The notes: a model not told the origin generated them from the letters alone. Counted from the first letter of the stretch, positions 6,739 to 16,194 are shown. The stretch: DNA of 51,806 nt from Clostridia bacterium (GCA_017436605.1 JAFSCW010000104.1:1-51806), one strand, 5' to 3'. Made by a program: numbers and translations.

Positions 6739-7575
6739 TCATAAAACATCAGAAAACCTTCCCGACGGATTCCGAAGCAATTCCTGGCAAATCTGTCGCT
6801 CGGAAACAACCGACCTTCCATTTGGCGTTTCACACAAAAATATCGCTTCCCGTGCCCGGTCAAGCAAGGGAAGGATTTCTCTGAGCGCAATATCCTTCCC
6901 AACGGAAAAAGCACGCAATCGCCGGATTCCCTTCGCGTTTTCCTTTTGCTCCTGAACAATCGCATAGATATTTTCTGCCATCATCGTCTGCCGGCATTGT
7001 CCGGCGCAGTATATCACATAACCGCCAACCGCCAGAAGCGACAGATTAAAATTAGCATATCGCCATGCTCCGTATACCGCCGCCGCTATGCAAAAGCCTC
7101 CGAGCACTGTACCAAATCCCGTCAGGAGCCTGATTAGCGGCAGAACCGGCCAAAGATAATAACCGATCGAAAAGACCACTCTGCCTCCGTCGAGCGGCAA
7201 AACCGGCAGCAAGTTCATGCACATCATCATCAGGCTGCTCTTTGCAGCAGCGCGAAGAACCGCGGAATCAGAAAAAAGCGCGCCGACGCAGCCAAGAAGA
7301 AGCAGCGTTAAATAATTACAGAGCGGACCTGCCATGGCCGTCAAAGCACCGCTGAGTCCTTTATCCGGCCCCCTCCCCATCCCGTATTCAATCACGCCTC
7401 CGAAAGGCGTGAATTCTATGCGCTTGATTCTCATCCCAAACCATGAAGAAACCATTACATGGCCTGCCTCATGAACCACCAGCGCAATGACAGCGCCAAT
7501 ACTCTCAGCCAGCGAAGCGCATACAGCGACAACCGCCAGATATGCGGCGAATGCAGGCTGAATACATATCTTCAT
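6739..7575 (-). CDS. SpoIVFB-like M50 intramembrane metalloprotease
   Basis: A site-2-protease family zinc protease inside the membrane; in Bacillus SpoIVFB cuts pro-sigma-K in the mother cell. The 278-residue polytopic protein has the zinc motif HEAGH at 35-39 in a membrane helix and the third ligand D129 in NLLPVLPLDGG. The C-terminal soluble part (from about 195) resembles a CBS-like regulatory tail. It lies 9 bp after the spoIVFA-like gene, at the end of the mre operon, the same context as in Bacillus and clostridia. This suggests a sporulation heritage, although the window alone does not show that the organism sporulates. Confidence 0.85.
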   Translation of the reverse strand: MKICIQPAFAAYLAVVAVCASLAESIGAVIALVVHEAGHVMVSSWFGMRIKRIEFTPFGGVIEYGMGRGPDKGLSGALTAMAGPLCNYLTLLLLGCVGALFSDSAVLRAAAKSSLMMMCMNLLPVLPLDGGRVVFSIGYYLWPVLPLIRLLTGFGTVLGGFCIAAAVYGAWRYANFNLSLLAVGGYVIYCAGQCRQTMMAENIYAIVQEQKENAKGIRRLRAFSVGKDIALREILPLLDRAREAIFLCETPNGRSVVSERQICQELLRNPSGRFSDVL

Positions 7576-7584
7576 ATCCTGTTA

Positions 7585-8229
7585 TCAAAGCGTCCCTTCT
7601 CTGAATACCGGCATGACTGAAAGCCCGTCTTTTCTGATTTCGAACGCCGAAAAGCCGTCCGCCATTCCAATGTTCTGTCCCTGCTCAATCGCTTCCTGTT
7701 CATCAAAATAAACTGAATTCAGTCCGCTGTAAATCGATTCATATCCGCCATCATGCCTGACTCGCACGGTATATTCGTCGCTTCGATTTTTGACGACTGT
7801 CATGATTTCTCCGTCCATACACGCGCTGACCATACCGCCTGCCGCATATTCCAGCCATGGCTCACCCGCCGACCAGTTGTGCAGAATTCCAGCCTGTGTA
7901 GGCGCAGTCATATCGGGCGTCTCATCCCCGCCTGCCAGGAAAACCATCGCGCTCTCAGGCAGTATATTGCTGACAAACTGAAGCCGCCCAATCGTATCAT
8001 CGTACTCAAATCCGGTACTGACATGGCTCATCACCGCTTCCGTCTGTTCCGGTTTCAACAGGGCAACTGCCGCACCGGCTCCAAGACATAAAGAAACAGC
8101 CGCAAAGGCAACTCTTTTTCTTCGCAGCTGTTTCTTATGTACTTCTTTTTTCTCCGTATCAGCCCATTCACGCCTCGCTTTGGGCTGCATCTGCGCAGCA
8201 ATCACCGGAGTTTCTCGATGATCCCTCAT
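7585..8229 (-). CDS. SpoIVFA-like membrane protein with degenerate LytM/M23 domain
   Basis: A 214-residue protein with a basic cytoplasmic N-terminus, one transmembrane helix (about 38-57) and an extracytoplasmic C-terminal domain of the M23/LytM fold (VRHDGGYESIYSGL... EQGQNIG... AFEIRKDG). The HLHFE zinc motif of active peptidases is replaced by a sequence ending SAFEIR, so it is unlikely to cut peptidoglycan, as is also true of SpoIVFA. In Bacillus SpoIVFA tethers and restrains SpoIVFB. GGGAGGCC 5 nt before the ATG sets the start. It is directly upstream of the M50 protease gene, supporting a regulator-protease pair. Confidence 0.8.
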   Translation of the reverse strand: MRDHRETPVIAAQMQPKARREWADTEKKEVHKKQLRRKRVAFAAVSLCLGAGAAVALLKPEQTEAVMSHVSTGFEYDDTIGRLQFVSNILPESAMVFLAGGDETPDMTAPTQAGILHNWSAGEPWLEYAAGGMVSACMDGEIMTVVKNRSDEYTVRVRHDGGYESIYSGLNSVYFDEQEAIEQGQNIGMADGFSAFEIRKDGLSVMPVFREGTL

Positions 8230-8290
8230 GCTTTGGCCTCCCTATTTCAGATGACCAAGCCTATGCGCCTGCGACAAATGGCAGAACGGA

Positions 8291-9463
8291 TCATGTCCTT
8301 TGCTTTTCGCTTAAATCCACAGAGCTCTTATAAGCTGTCACATTCAAAACAAGGCCTATACCCGCCATGTTCACAACGAGATTCGTGCCTCCATAACTGA
8401 TAAACGGAAGCGGAATGCCCGTGATCGGCATAACACCGATACACATGCCGATATTCTCATATACATGGAACAGAAGCATCGCCATCACGCCAATAATGAT
8501 CAGCTGGCCAAACCGGTCCTTCGTGTAATAGGCCAGAATCAGCATCCTGAAAATAACGAACGCATACAGCGCCAGCAAAACCATGGACCCTACAAAACCG
8601 AGCGTTTCGCCCACGACAGAGAAGATGAAGTCCGTGTGATTCTCCGGCACATAGTTCAGATGCGTCAGCGTACCCTCTGCCCAGGCGCCCTTTCCGTATA
8701 ATCCGCCCGATCCAATCGTCACCTTCGAATTGACGATCTGATAACTGCTTCCCGTCGGGTCAGATTCAGGATTCATGAACGCCACCAGGCGAAGCCAACG
8801 GAAATTGTTGGTGGACGCCAGATAGAATACGACAGGCGTAAGCGCAGAAATCGCAAGACCACCGAGCAGGAACATCCAGCGGAGCTCAAATCCGCACATG
8901 AACAGAAGCGCCACGAAAATAACACAGAAGACCATCAGCGTGCCAATATCCGGCTGCAGAAGAATCAGAAGCGCAGGAACGCCAAAATGAATACAGACAT
9001 AGATAAAGTATCTGAAGTTCGGAATTGCCCTGTCCGGATGCCTGGTCAGCGCCTTGGAAAGGGTGATAATCAGCGCCAGCTTAGCCAGCTCAGACGGCTG
9101 AAACGTTCTGTCCAGAAACTGGAACCAGCCCGCAACACCATTGATTTTTGAAGTCGTCAGAACCAGGCCCAGCAGCAGAATATCGACAAAATAGATGACA
9201 GGCCAGAGCCGGCCGATGATATCATATTTGATTGTCATCATCATCGCGACAACCACCATGCTGACAACAACCCACATCAGCTGGAGGCGGCCATTGTTCG
9301 CGTCCATGACCAACTGCTGGATTGATCGGTCAGAGCCCAGATTGGGATTGAAATTCGCAATCGTAATTGCCAGAACGCCATACAAAGCCAGCATGTAGCT
9401 GGCGACCAGAAGCGGCCAGTCAAAATGAGGCTTTGAAAGCCGATTATTATCTGAATTGCGCAT
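8291..9463 (-). CDS. rodA: Rod-shape glycosyltransferase RodA (SEDS family)
   Basis: Polymerises lipid II into glycan strands for lateral wall growth together with a class B PBP. The 390-residue protein has about ten membrane helices. The SEDS hallmarks are present: ENHTDFIFSVVGETLG in the large loop near 265-280, and GIPLPFISYGGTNL near 350-363. AGAGGAG 5 nt before the ATG fixes the start. It shares an operon with mreBCD and PBP2, its expected partners, which favours RodA over FtsW or SpoVE. Confidence 0.93.
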   Translation of the reverse strand: MRNSDNNRLSKPHFDWPLLVASYMLALYGVLAITIANFNPNLGSDRSIQQLVMDANNGRLQLMWVVVSMVVVAMMMTIKYDIIGRLWPVIYFVDILLLGLVLTTSKINGVAGWFQFLDRTFQPSELAKLALIITLSKALTRHPDRAIPNFRYFIYVCIHFGVPALLILLQPDIGTLMVFCVIFVALLFMCGFELRWMFLLGGLAISALTPVVFYLASTNNFRWLRLVAFMNPESDPTGSSYQIVNSKVTIGSGGLYGKGAWAEGTLTHLNYVPENHTDFIFSVVGETLGFVGSMVLLALYAFVIFRMLILAYYTKDRFGQLIIIGVMAMLLFHVYENIGMCIGVMPITGIPLPFISYGGTNLVVNMAGIGLVLNVTAYKSSVDLSEKQRT

Positions 9464-9481
9464 AAGGTCTCCTCTATAGAT

Positions 9482-10192
9482 TTATACGCCGCTTAATAAC
9501 GCTTCAGTCAACGCCTTCAGCGAAGTCCATGCAGGGCCATCGCATTCAATGGCAGCCTTTCCCATCCGCTCGCTCATGCTAATGCTGGCGTCTTCGGGAA
9601 TCTCTGCCAGAACAGGACGATCCAGAATCATTTGAACCGCCTCGCGCGAAAGCTGCACGCCTTTTTTCAGGCGCTCCTTCATTGAACGATTCACTACAAT
9701 GCTTACGCCTGCATCCGAATTGCCTGCATGCATCAAGAGCCTTTCCGCAGAACGAATCGATATCTGATCCGGCCGCACAACGAGCAGCAGCTCGTCCCCT
9801 TTCCGCAGCAATCCCCTGCCCAGATCTGTCTGTCCTGTCGGCAAGTCAATGACCAGCACATCACAAAGGGAATGGAGCGCAAGGATCACCGAAGAAAACT
9901 CAGAGACCGGAACATGATCATATAAAGAGGCGCACGCAAAACCCAGCCCCTCATAACGCCCGACGGGATAAACAGCTGCCTCTATCGCCGCCTGATCGCG
10001 CACGACATCCATCATATCGAGCACAATCACGCTCTCCATCCCAAGAACCATATCACAGGAACGCGAGATGCCCGAGGCATCCAAAAGGATGGTTTTCTTT
10101 CCGTGCTTTGCGGCTCCGGCCGCAAGCGATACCGCGAGCATCGACTTGCCCACGCCACCGCTTCCGGAAGAAATTGCCCAGATCTTACCCAT
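9482..10192 (-). CDS. MinD/ParA-like ATPase with altered deviant Walker A motif
   Basis: A 236-residue P-loop ATPase of the MinD/ParA type located where minC-minD sit in Firmicutes mre operons. The P loop reads SGSGGVGKS (9-17): the catalytic lysine K16 is kept, but the 'signature' lysine expected at position 11 (SGKGGVGKT) is serine. The switch II region VIDLPTGQTDLG replaces the usual DxPAG. The C-terminus (TSLKALTEALLSGV) lacks the basic amphipathic membrane-targeting helix of MinD. No minC or minE adjoins it. It may be a cytosolic relative with a different task; calling it MinD outright would overstate the evidence. GGAGAG 5 nt before the ATG sets the start. Confidence 0.75.
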   Translation of the reverse strand: MGKIWAISSGSGGVGKSMLAVSLAAGAAKHGKKTILLDASGISRSCDMVLGMESVIVLDMMDVVRDQAAIEAAVYPVGRYEGLGFACASLYDHVPVSEFSSVILALHSLCDVLVIDLPTGQTDLGRGLLRKGDELLLVVRPDQISIRSAERLLMHAGNSDAGVSIVVNRSMKERLKKGVQLSREAVQMILDRPVLAEIPEDASISMSERMGKAAIECDGPAWTSLKALTEALLSGV

Positions 10193-10206
10193 GTATTCTC
10201 TCCGTC

Positions 10207-12759
10207 TCAGTACGCCAGCGAATTAGACGGCGCCATAAAGTCCTCCGCATCCAGGAGCCTGTGCTCCAGATGATACGAAACAATATCTCTGATCGTCAGC
10301 GAGCAGTACGATCCGCTGTATCCATGCGGAATATAGACGCAAATTGCAATCTCAGGTTTGATACTGGGATCATCGGCGTCATAAGGTGCAAACGCAATCA
10401 TCCACGCATTATTCTCAAGGTCGATCGTGGTCTTTTCGGCCGTTCCTGTTTTTGCCGCAATGCTGCTGCGAACTCTGTCATACTGGCTTCCGCTGAAGAA
10501 GCGTTCCGCCGTACCGTCACCTTCCGTAACGCCGCCCATTCCCTCTCGAATATACGACAGATACTCGTCGACATGATCGCCTTCGATTTCAGAAGCAAGG
10601 ATTGGCGTGCTCTGGCTGAGCACCTCGCCATCAGGTGAAATGATCGAATCGATCAGTCTGAGATCGTATACCTTGCCGCCATTGGCAACAGCAGCAACAT
10701 AGCGCGCAACGGCAACCGGTGTCACCGTCGTGATCGACTGTCCGACCGCTGCCATGATCGCCTCGGAACCACCCCATTTGATTTCGTTCAGTTTGATGAA
10801 CGTATCGCCGGCAACAATTTGCAGATAAACCATCTCACGAGGCATATCCAGCTCTTCCATCAGGATCGTACGGATCTCCGGGAGCCAGTCACCCTGATTG
10901 TAATCCACGGCCATATCCATCAGGCGCTTGACACATTTATTCAATTTGTCCTCGTCAAACGTCATGCTGAAATCCTCGCCGACGTCAACAAGGTGCTTCT
11001 TAATCTGATTGAACACGATCGACGGACGCCAGGTAGACTGTTCGGCCGCACTAATCGCCTTATTCTTATCATACAGCGTCGTCTGACTGGCCACATATCC
11101 CTGAAGCTCGCCGGGCAAATCGATGCCCGTTTTGGTGGTCAGACCATACAGAGCAGCCGTCTTATACAGCTGATCATCCGTATTCTCATACAGACGAGAG
11201 CCTACCGTATAGAAAAAGTAGTTACAGGAATGAGACAGACCTTCCTTAACCGTCTGATCGGCATGCTGATCCAGCCGCTTCTGATTTACCCAGCATTGCG
11301 GCGGATTGCTCTTGTCGTATTTGGTAAACTTACCCTCGTCGCTGATGGTCTCGCTCATCGTGAGCTGCCCTGTCATCAGTCCGGCCGTCGCCGTAACGAT
11401 CTTGAAAATCGAGCCCGGCGTATCGCGGGAACCGATTGCATAATTCACCAGCGGATTTCGGGGATCCAGCAGCACATTTGCCGCAGCGTCGCCGCCGACA
11501 ATAAATGCGTTCGGGTCATACGGCGGATAGCTGGCCAGCGCAAGCACACGGCCTTCCATGTCCACGACAACAACCGCGCCCTTCTCGGCCAGTTCAATCG
11601 GATTAGAATCGAAATCTCTGGTCGTTCCCTGAAGCTCGGTTTTGTTCTGATCAAGCCAGCTGTCGCTGTTGAGCAGTTTCTCCTGAGCGTCTCGGATGTA
11701 GTTGATGTTGTTTTCAAGTGCAGCTTCCGCAACGCGCTGCATGTTGGAGTCAATGGTCAGCTTGATGTTGTTGCCATCTGTCGCTTCCGTCGTCGAAAGC
11801 GTCCTGCTGACGGCGCCGTATCTGTCAATTTCAACCACGCGCTTTCCGACGCGCTGTGTCGTACAGGGCGTCAGCCAATCCTCCATGGTCTTTTCGACGC
11901 CGTCAAGACCTATCAGATCGGAGAGCGCATAGCCCTTATCCTTATAATTGGCATAGTAGGTATCGTAATTCTGGATTTTTCCGATATAGCCGATCACATG
12001 GCAGGCCATCGTACCATTGGGATAAACGCGCTGGCTGCTGACGGAAACCGAGATTCCTTCCAGCGTCAGCGCTTTCGCTTCGATCTCGATAACCGTTTCC
12101 CAGCTGACATTGGAGGCAATCGTAATCGGCTGGGAGAGAAATGCATTGTTCTGCATCGTCTCCCATACCGCCAGAACCTTGATCTTCTGCTCTGTCGTCA
12201 GATGATCCGGCAGCTTGTACCGCTCGCAAAGCTTGTCAAAAAGCTCCTGCTGTGGATAAGCGGTTGTACTGGACATATAGAAATTGCTTCGCCACATCTC
12301 CTCCCTGGCAGCCTGCTGAGATGCTGTATAGTCATTGTTGTTCCAGGAGAAGACCCACATACCCGTCATTTCATCCTGTTCAAGCGAAAAGACCGTGTCC
12401 ATTTTGCCGCCGTTTCGCTCAACAATTTCAATAACATCAATGATTGATCGGGTATAAATCTGGTTTGAGCTGACCGTTTTTCCCTCTTCATCCTTTTCTG
12501 TGGAGACAAAATTAGGATCCCTGTAGAATTGGATGTTATAAATCTGCTTGTCATAAGCAAGGGTCATGGAATTGACGTCCATGATGGTTCCGCGCGATCC
12601 CTGGCTGGTGATCGTTTTGGTCTTCTTTTTATCTGCACTCGCAGCGTTATCTTCATAATCGACAACCTGCAGATTAAAAAGCTGCACAGTCAGTACGCCG
12701 AAGAGTACCGCAATCATCGCAGCAACAAAACGATAACGGCCCAAATACGTTTTTTTCAC
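10207..12759 (-). CDS. mrdA: Class B penicillin-binding protein 2 (elongasome transpeptidase)
   Basis: Cross-links new peptidoglycan during rod elongation with RodA. The 850-residue protein has one N-terminal membrane anchor (about 10-32), a dimerisation/pedestal region starting at SRGTIMDVN (about 56-64), and a transpeptidase domain with S450-x-x-K453 (PGSIFK), S511-C-N and K770-T-G. It is longer than E. coli PBP2, mainly through inserts in the pedestal and about 100 extra residues between the SxN and KTG motifs (roughly 570-660); long forms are common in clostridia. GTG 12759 fits the GGAGG 11 nt upstream; TTG 12768 would lie only 2 nt from it. Confidence 0.93.
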   Translation of the reverse strand: MKKTYLGRYRFVAAMIAVLFGVLTVQLFNLQVVDYEDNAASADKKKTKTITSQGSRGTIMDVNSMTLAYDKQIYNIQFYRDPNFVSTEKDEEGKTVSSNQIYTRSIIDVIEIVERNGGKMDTVFSLEQDEMTGMWVFSWNNNDYTASQQAAREEMWRSNFYMSSTTAYPQQELFDKLCERYKLPDHLTTEQKIKVLAVWETMQNNAFLSQPITIASNVSWETVIEIEAKALTLEGISVSVSSQRVYPNGTMACHVIGYIGKIQNYDTYYANYKDKGYALSDLIGLDGVEKTMEDWLTPCTTQRVGKRVVEIDRYGAVSRTLSTTEATDGNNIKLTIDSNMQRVAEAALENNINYIRDAQEKLLNSDSWLDQNKTELQGTTRDFDSNPIELAEKGAVVVVDMEGRVLALASYPPYDPNAFIVGGDAAANVLLDPRNPLVNYAIGSRDTPGSIFKIVTATAGLMTGQLTMSETISDEGKFTKYDKSNPPQCWVNQKRLDQHADQTVKEGLSHSCNYFFYTVGSRLYENTDDQLYKTAALYGLTTKTGIDLPGELQGYVASQTTLYDKNKAISAAEQSTWRPSIVFNQIKKHLVDVGEDFSMTFDEDKLNKCVKRLMDMAVDYNQGDWLPEIRTILMEELDMPREMVYLQIVAGDTFIKLNEIKWGGSEAIMAAVGQSITTVTPVAVARYVAAVANGGKVYDLRLIDSIISPDGEVLSQSTPILASEIEGDHVDEYLSYIREGMGGVTEGDGTAERFFSGSQYDRVRSSIAAKTGTAEKTTIDLENNAWMIAFAPYDADDPSIKPEIAICVYIPHGYSGSYCSLTIRDIVSYHLEHRLLDAEDFMAPSNSLAY

Positions 12760-12783
12760 GTAACCCAAAACCTCCGCTAGTGC

Positions 12784-13344
12784 TTAAACGTGTGTTCCTG
12801 TAGCAGCGCTTTCCTCGGTGAGATCCGCTTGCTTTTTCCTCGGGCGAAGATGGAAACGCATAATCCTCCTGACCACATAAATGGCAGGCAAAATCATCAG
12901 CGCAGAATACCCGGCGCAAAGCAGCGCGCGCACAAGGGTAATGATGCTCTGCTCGGAACCAATCAGAAACAGATAACCGATATAGAGCACTTCCCTCATC
13001 AGCGTCAGAAAAAAGCAGATCGCAACCATCACCAGATAGCTTTTGTGTTTCAGTTTTCTCAGCTTTCTATTCAGGAAACCACGCATCATCGGCGCAGCCC
13101 ACCCAATAAACGTATAGGCAACGAGATTGATTGCAAGCACATAACCTACGCTGGCATCATAGAACATGGCCGTCAGCGCTCCCGTACAAAAACCGCCGTA
13201 AGCGCCCGTATACGATGTCAAGACCACCAGGAAGACGATCAGCATGTCCGGCGCCACGCCGGCAATGCGGATATACTGCACCAAATTGGTCTGGCAGATA
13301 CAGGCAAGCATTGAAATCAGAATGAGCTTCAGCGCTCTGGACAT
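12784..13344 (-). CDS. mreD: Rod-shape-determining membrane protein MreD
   Basis: A 186-residue, strongly hydrophobic protein with five to six membrane helices that links the MreB/MreC elongation machinery. Sequence conservation in this family is low; identification rests on length, topology, the early motif VAPDMLIVFLV (about 30-40), typical of MreD (xPDLLLI), and its place between mreC and PBP2. AGGAGGTGA 6 nt before the ATG sets the start. The C-terminus is basic (RRIMRFHLRPRKK). Confidence 0.88.
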   Translation of the reverse strand: MSRALKLILISMLACICQTNLVQYIRIAGVAPDMLIVFLVVLTSYTGAYGGFCTGALTAMFYDASVGYVLAINLVAYTFIGWAAPMMRGFLNRKLRKLKHKSYLVMVAICFFLTLMREVLYIGYLFLIGSEQSIITLVRALLCAGYSALMILPAIYVVRRIMRFHLRPRKKQADLTEESAATGTHV

Positions 13345-13384
13345 GCTTTGTCACCTCCTTGTTCAGCCGTTCGGATCCATCAGC

Positions 13385-14521
13385 TTATAGATGGAAATAG
13401 TCTTCCTCAAGCATTTCCAGTTCTTCTTCATCATCCGGTTCAGGTTCAGGTGTCGGCGTTGCTTCAACATATTTGTCCGCAAGCTCGCCCATCGCCTCCT
13501 CGTCGATGATAAAATCGACAACCTCCGGCGCAGGCGTCGGCGTAATCCTGCCGGGTGCATCCGGCAGCGGCACAGGCGTCGAAGCATTGAGCTTTTCTTC
13601 CTCAACAACGGCCTGCGGTCTCGCTGTAGCGACCGGAGCGATGATGATTTCCGTATTGTCATAGTTTTCCGGCATTTCTTCAACCTCAGCATAATACCTG
13701 AGAACGAGCACATTCTCAATATGCTGGAAATCCGCTGCCGGTTCAACGACGATATAATGCTTATTGTCCTCGATCGCACGCGTACTCTCTCGGACATACC
13801 CGATGAGCAGACCCTTGGGAAACGAAACGCCGACGCCAGATGTAATCACGCGATCGCCCGGACGCGGCACGCTGTCTGCGGAGAGATAATACATGCGGCA
13901 AAGCGGCTCCCCGGTACTGCCCAGCGTACCCTTCACCGCGCCCTGATCACGGCTGCTTTCAATCAAAGCCGCAAGGCTTGCCTGGTCGTCGATGATGGTG
14001 ATCACCTTCGCAGTTGTATCAAACACCTCATAGACATAACCGACCAGACCTTCGGACGTGATCACAGCCATCTGTGAATCGACTCCGTCTTTTTTTCCCT
14101 TGTTGATGGTAAAGGTCGAAAAATAGTTTCCGGATTCGCTGGCAATCACACGGGCCAGCAGCGGATTCATCGCTGCCCGTTCCTCATATTCGCCAAGCAG
14201 CGCACGAAGCTGCGCATTCTCTTCTTCAAGCTCTTCGTAGAGCATCGTCCTGAGAATCAGTTCATCATTCTGTGCTTTAAGCTGATTGTACTCATACTCG
14301 ATATTGCTTCTCAGCTTCACCCGATACAGATAATCCGAAAAAACCTGACCAACCTTTGAAACAACAGCCTGTACAGGCGTAATCATCCGGGAAAACAGGC
14401 CTTCCGGCGACACGATCTGTCCGCTCGACTGATGGTATGCCGTCAGCGCCATCAGCGCGATAAGAATCAAAACAATGGCTCGCCGAATAACATTATATAA
14501 AAAGGGATGTTTCTTTTTCAT
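13385..14521 (-). CDS. mreC: Rod-shape-determining protein MreC with acidic, proline-rich tail
   Basis: Periplasmic-side scaffold that activates PBP2/RodA. The 378 residues comprise a membrane helix (about 11-28), a coiled coil (about 65-115, containing QLKAQNDELILRTMLYEELEEEN-type heptads) and the double beta-barrel MreC domain up to about 275 (VIASESGNYFSTFTINKG, GLVGYVYEV, DRVITSGVG). The last 100 residues form a low-complexity tail rich in P, T, E and D, ending in EEELEMLEEDYFHL; standard MreC lacks it. AGGAG 4 nt before the ATG sets the start. 20 bp separate it from mreB. Confidence 0.93.
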   Translation of the reverse strand: MKKKHPFLYNVIRRAIVLILIALMALTAYHQSSGQIVSPEGLFSRMITPVQAVVSKVGQVFSDYLYRVKLRSNIEYEYNQLKAQNDELILRTMLYEELEEENAQLRALLGEYEERAAMNPLLARVIASESGNYFSTFTINKGKKDGVDSQMAVITSEGLVGYVYEVFDTTAKVITIIDDQASLAALIESSRDQGAVKGTLGSTGEPLCRMYYLSADSVPRPGDRVITSGVGVSFPKGLLIGYVRESTRAIEDNKHYIVVEPAADFQHIENVLVLRYYAEVEEMPENYDNTEIIIAPVATARPQAVVEEEKLNASTPVPLPDAPGRITPTPAPEVVDFIIDEEAMGELADKYVEATPTPEPEPDDEEELEMLEEDYFHL

Positions 14522-14541
14522 CGGACTCCTCGTCTCCCGGC

Positions 14542-15570
14542 TTAAGCCTCTCCCTTGCCCGTTCCGCCGAGCATATCAAAATGATCCGCCATGTATCCTG
14601 CGCCCAGCGTCGTGCATTCGCCCGCATCACGGGCCACCGACACCGGAACGCCAAATTCAGAAGCAATCATCGTATCCAGATTGGGCAGCATCGCAGAGCC
14701 ACCCGTAAGAAAAATACCATTTTGGAGAATATCCGCAGCCAGTTCCGGCGGAATCCTGCCCAGAACCCATTTGATTGCGCTGAGAATCTCCTTAAGCGTT
14801 TCACGGATGACCTCGCTGACCTTGGCCATGTTGACGTCGACTGTCAGAGGCATGCCCGTCGCAATGTCGCGTCCCCGTACGATCGCCATGTGCTCAAGTT
14901 CCTCATTGGCCAGCACATCCGGAAGATCCATTTTCAGCTGCTCTGCTACGCGCTCCGTTACCAGAATGGCATGCTGTTTTTTCAGGTATCCGGAAATTGC
15001 TTCATCAATTTTGTTTCCTGCAATGCGAATAGAATGGGAAAGCACGATACCGCCCATCGAAACAAGCGCAACTTCCGTCGTGCCTGCGCCAATATCCACA
15101 ACGAAACTTCCCTGAGGCTCGTATACAGGAAGGCCCGTGCCCAGCGCTGCAGCAAATGCCTGCTCGACGACAAAAATCTGCCTGGCTCCAATGCGTTCCA
15201 TCGCATTGATTACTGCACGCCGTTCAACCTTGCTGACCTTTCCAGGCATGGTGACCACCATGCGCGGACGGACAAAATGGCGTATACCGATGGCCTTGCT
15301 GACAAAATAATGAATCATCACCTGAGCCATCTCGTAATCGACGATAACGCCGTCGCGAAGGGGATGAATAATGCGCACATTGCCGGAAGAGCGGCCGATC
15401 ATCTCTTCGGCGCTGTCGCCCACTGCAATGATTTTTCTGGAATCATCGCCCCTCACAATCACAACCGAGGGCTCATTGACGACAATTCCCTTATCCTTGA
15501 CGTATACGCGCGTATTATTCGTGCCTACATCCACCGCAATATCCGGTGATACAAACTGAAATCCTGCCAT
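14542..15570 (-). CDS. mreB: Actin-like rod-shape protein MreB
   Basis: A 342-residue bacterial actin forming filaments under the membrane that guide wall elongation. It has the phosphate-1 motif DVGTNNTRVYV (about 14-24), phosphate-2 DIGAGTTEVALV (near 164-175) and the adenosine motif LTGGSAMLPNL (near 296-306). Length is typical for MreB. The N-terminal FQFVSPDIA could carry membrane affinity. GGAGAAGG precedes the ATG. It is the second gene of the operon after maf, the standard order in Firmicutes. Confidence 0.95.
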   Translation of the reverse strand: MAGFQFVSPDIAVDVGTNNTRVYVKDKGIVVNEPSVVIVRGDDSRKIIAVGDSAEEMIGRSSGNVRIIHPLRDGVIVDYEMAQVMIHYFVSKAIGIRHFVRPRMVVTMPGKVSKVERRAVINAMERIGARQIFVVEQAFAAALGTGLPVYEPQGSFVVDIGAGTTEVALVSMGGIVLSHSIRIAGNKIDEAISGYLKKQHAILVTERVAEQLKMDLPDVLANEELEHMAIVRGRDIATGMPLTVDVNMAKVSEVIRETLKEILSAIKWVLGRIPPELAADILQNGIFLTGGSAMLPNLDTMIASEFGVPVSVARDAGECTTLGAGYMADHFDMLGGTGKGEA

Positions 15571-15592
15571 TTACCTTCTCCCAAATGAGCTG

Positions 15593-16162
15593 TTACGCCT
15601 GAATCTCCATCAGCATGTCGCGGAGCATCGCCATCGGCAAACCAACGACATTCGAATAAGACCCGTCAATCCTGTCGATAAACATGCCGCCCTGCCCCTG
15701 AATTCCATAGGCGCCGGCCTTGTCAAGCGGCTCCTTTCCTGCTACATAGCGCTCTATTTCCGCATCAGACAACTCCACAAAGTGGACGCGCGTCATATCC
15801 GCTCTTCTGATTTCCCGGCCGGACTGCGTATCCATCAGCGTCAGCCCCGTATAAACACTGTGCCATTTTCCGGACAGCGCCCTGAGCATCTCCCTGGCTC
15901 TTTCAGGCGTTCCCGGTTTCCCGAGGACTTCATCGCCAAAGACCAGCGTATCCGCCGCAAGGACAAGCGCATCCGGATGACGCGCCGCGACAGACGCAGC
16001 CTTTCTCGCCGAAAGCTCCAGAACCATGTTTTCGGGCGAACCGGCAAAAGATTCATCGACGTCAGAAACATCGACCGTGTATTGAATTCCCATCAATTCA
16101 AGAAGCTCTTTCCTTCTGGGGGAACCAGACGCAAGAACGAGAGGAAGCTTCAAATCAATCAT
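15593..16162 (-). CDS. maf: Maf-family nucleotide pyrophosphatase
   Basis: A house-cleaning enzyme that hydrolyses non-canonical or methylated NTPs (dTTP/UTP-type) to the monophosphate; Bacillus Maf also affects septation. The 189-residue product shows the Maf signature LASGSPRRKELL at 11-22 and the catalytic AADTLVFGDEVLGKP block near 67-81. ATG 16162 is chosen because GGAGGG lies 7 nt upstream; a start eight codons earlier would place this site inside the gene. It is the first gene of the cell-shape operon. Confidence 0.93.
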   Translation of the reverse strand: MIDLKLPLVLASGSPRRKELLELMGIQYTVDVSDVDESFAGSPENMVLELSARKAASVAARHPDALVLAADTLVFGDEVLGKPGTPERAREMLRALSGKWHSVYTGLTLMDTQSGREIRRADMTRVHFVELSDAEIERYVAGKEPLDKAGAYGIQGQGGMFIDRIDGSYSNVVGLPMAMLRDMLMEIQA

Positions 16163-16194
16163 GATACGCCCTCCGGATTTTTTCATTACATTTC

